From assembly GCA_002393975.1 (NCBI GenBank), contig DGSM01000101.1, positions 1-5,015 on the forward strand: a stretch of 5,015 nt of DNA, given 5' to 3'. This DNA comes from Clostridiales bacterium UBA4362 (lineage in GTDB: Bacteria; Bacillota; Clostridia; TANB77; CAG-508). Each line of letters begins with the position of its first letter. The first letter of the stretch is position 1. The notes beneath the pieces are model-generated. The model was not told the origin of the DNA. It saw only the letters and a list, made by a program, of their open reading frames with translations, and made no database searches. The position numbers were made by a program, and so were the translations under genes. Shown here one piece after another: positions 4,495-5,015 of the stretch.

Positions 4495-5015
4495 TCATTT
4501 AAATAATTCTTCATGAGATGCTATTTCTAACATATTATAGCAAATATTACAAGTTTTTGAAGTAGCGCATTTCATTCCGCAGTTCATACGCTGTGATGAC
4601 ATTTCACTACTTATCAGTGAGTTGCGGCCTATGGCATTTAGGTCTTGAACAATTTTGCCCAAGTCGCCAGAGAACTATTTTTCATTTTTGTAAATGCGAA
4701 AGAGTGCCTATTCTCGTTTTTCAGGTTGAGTGCCAAATTCGATTGTTGTGATGTATAAAGAATATGCGTCCATATCTTCTGGTCGTATCCAGTTTCCATT
4801 AATACCATTTTCTCGTGGGAGTTCATCGAGAAAGGAGATGTTGGGAATGGCACGGACTGGAACATTTATAATTTTGATTTCGTGAAGTTTATGTATTACT
4901 TCATTATCAAGAATTACATAACATACACCGAGTTCTTTTAAAGTTCTTACTTGTTCCAATGTGGTGACAGGTCGCGCCATAAAGAAAGGTATATTCAACT
5001 CTTTACAGAACTCAA
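4495..5015 (-). CDS. C-terminal part of an unidentified protein, two in-frame TAGs, Cys-cluster end
   Basis: The frame is open from the right edge (first full codon 5013) to TGA at 4497-4495, apart from TAG at 4710-4708 (visible codon 102) and 4677-4675 (codon 113). Under the standard code it would stop at 4708 and leave about 230 gene-free bases; read through, it continues 60 codons past the second TAG and ends 15 bases before the next gene. It gives 172 visible residues. The N-terminal part alternates strand and helix (VRTLKELGVCYVILDNEV), as in a Rossmann or TIM-barrel repeat. Then come PRENGINGNWIRPEDMDAY and a helix with both recoded residues, RE(Q)ALFRIYKNEK(Q)F. The end has C-x3-C-x5-C-x2-C (NCGMKC...CNIC), probably binding zinc or an Fe-S cluster. 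The true start lies beyond the window; a TTG at 4998 is not convincing because the frame stays open upstream. The family is not named. Confidence 0.8.

Noticed and set aside
4265..4516. Rightward open frames opposite the helical protein gene
   Set aside because: They have no ribosome site and are antisense to a well-supported gene.
4638..4865. Leftward 75-codon frame inside the right-edge gene
   Set aside because: It lies in another frame of the same strand, has no ribosome site, and is replaced by the read-through frame with a Cys cluster.
1..5015. CRISPR array, tRNA or rRNA genes, insertion sequence
   Set aside because: No regularly spaced repeats, cloverleaf-like segments, rRNA signatures or transposase motifs were seen; the only long direct repeat is the 29-base promoter box.

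Overview
The window looks like part of a tailed-phage (or prophage-like) genome from a low-G+C Gram-positive host, probably an anaerobic Firmicute. It is A+T-rich and densely packed with short, mostly unrecognised genes that abut or overlap by 1-20 bases. The genes sit behind strong Shine-Dalgarno sites (AAGGAG, AGGAGG) and sigma-70-type promoters (TTGAxx, 17 bases, TATAAT). That combination fits Firmicutes and argues against Bacteroidetes. No hallmark structural or replication gene is in view, so the phage assignment is an inference from style, not proof.

The main result is that TAG appears to be a sense codon here. Three separate genes, on both strands, contain four in-frame TAGs and become coherent only if these are read through: a formate/nitrite-transporter-like gene (2347-2967, TAG at 2554-2556), a 23-residue membrane peptide (3951-4022, TAG as codon 3), and a gene running off the right edge (4495-5015, TAGs at 4708-4710 and 4675-4677). 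All 13 gene ends I can assign use TAA (11) or TGA (2), and none uses TAG. This matches the TAG-to-glutamine code (translation table 15) known in some gut phages.

Layout: most of the window is transcribed leftward. From 2282 to 1575 lies a cluster of a zinc-ribbon protein and two related small acidic proteins. A hairpin (1529-1560) and a promoter (1474-1514) separate it from a second pair of genes (1207-1422, 883-1203). A terminator (861-895), fused to the next promoter (832-872), separates these from an HExxH metallopeptidase-like gene (340-810) and a partial gene (1-340). Rightward from a divergent promoter (2293-2321) runs the transporter-like gene. It converges on, and overlaps by 50 bases, a leftward three-gene operon (3874 to 2918) that includes a 17-cysteine protein. 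That operon's promoter carries the same 29-base box as the 832-872 promoter. Right of it are the rightward mini-gene, a bidirectional terminator (4014-4051), and two leftward genes (4054-4479 and 4495-5015).

How the parts work together (inference): three leftward transcription units share a near-identical extended promoter box, so they are probably co-regulated. The genes with internal TAG would be fully expressed only when a suppressor tRNA is available. This would put the transporter and the small membrane peptide under translational timing control. No gene is longer than 300 bases of unexplained sequence away from the next; the longest gene-free gap (1423-1574) is filled by a promoter and two hairpins.
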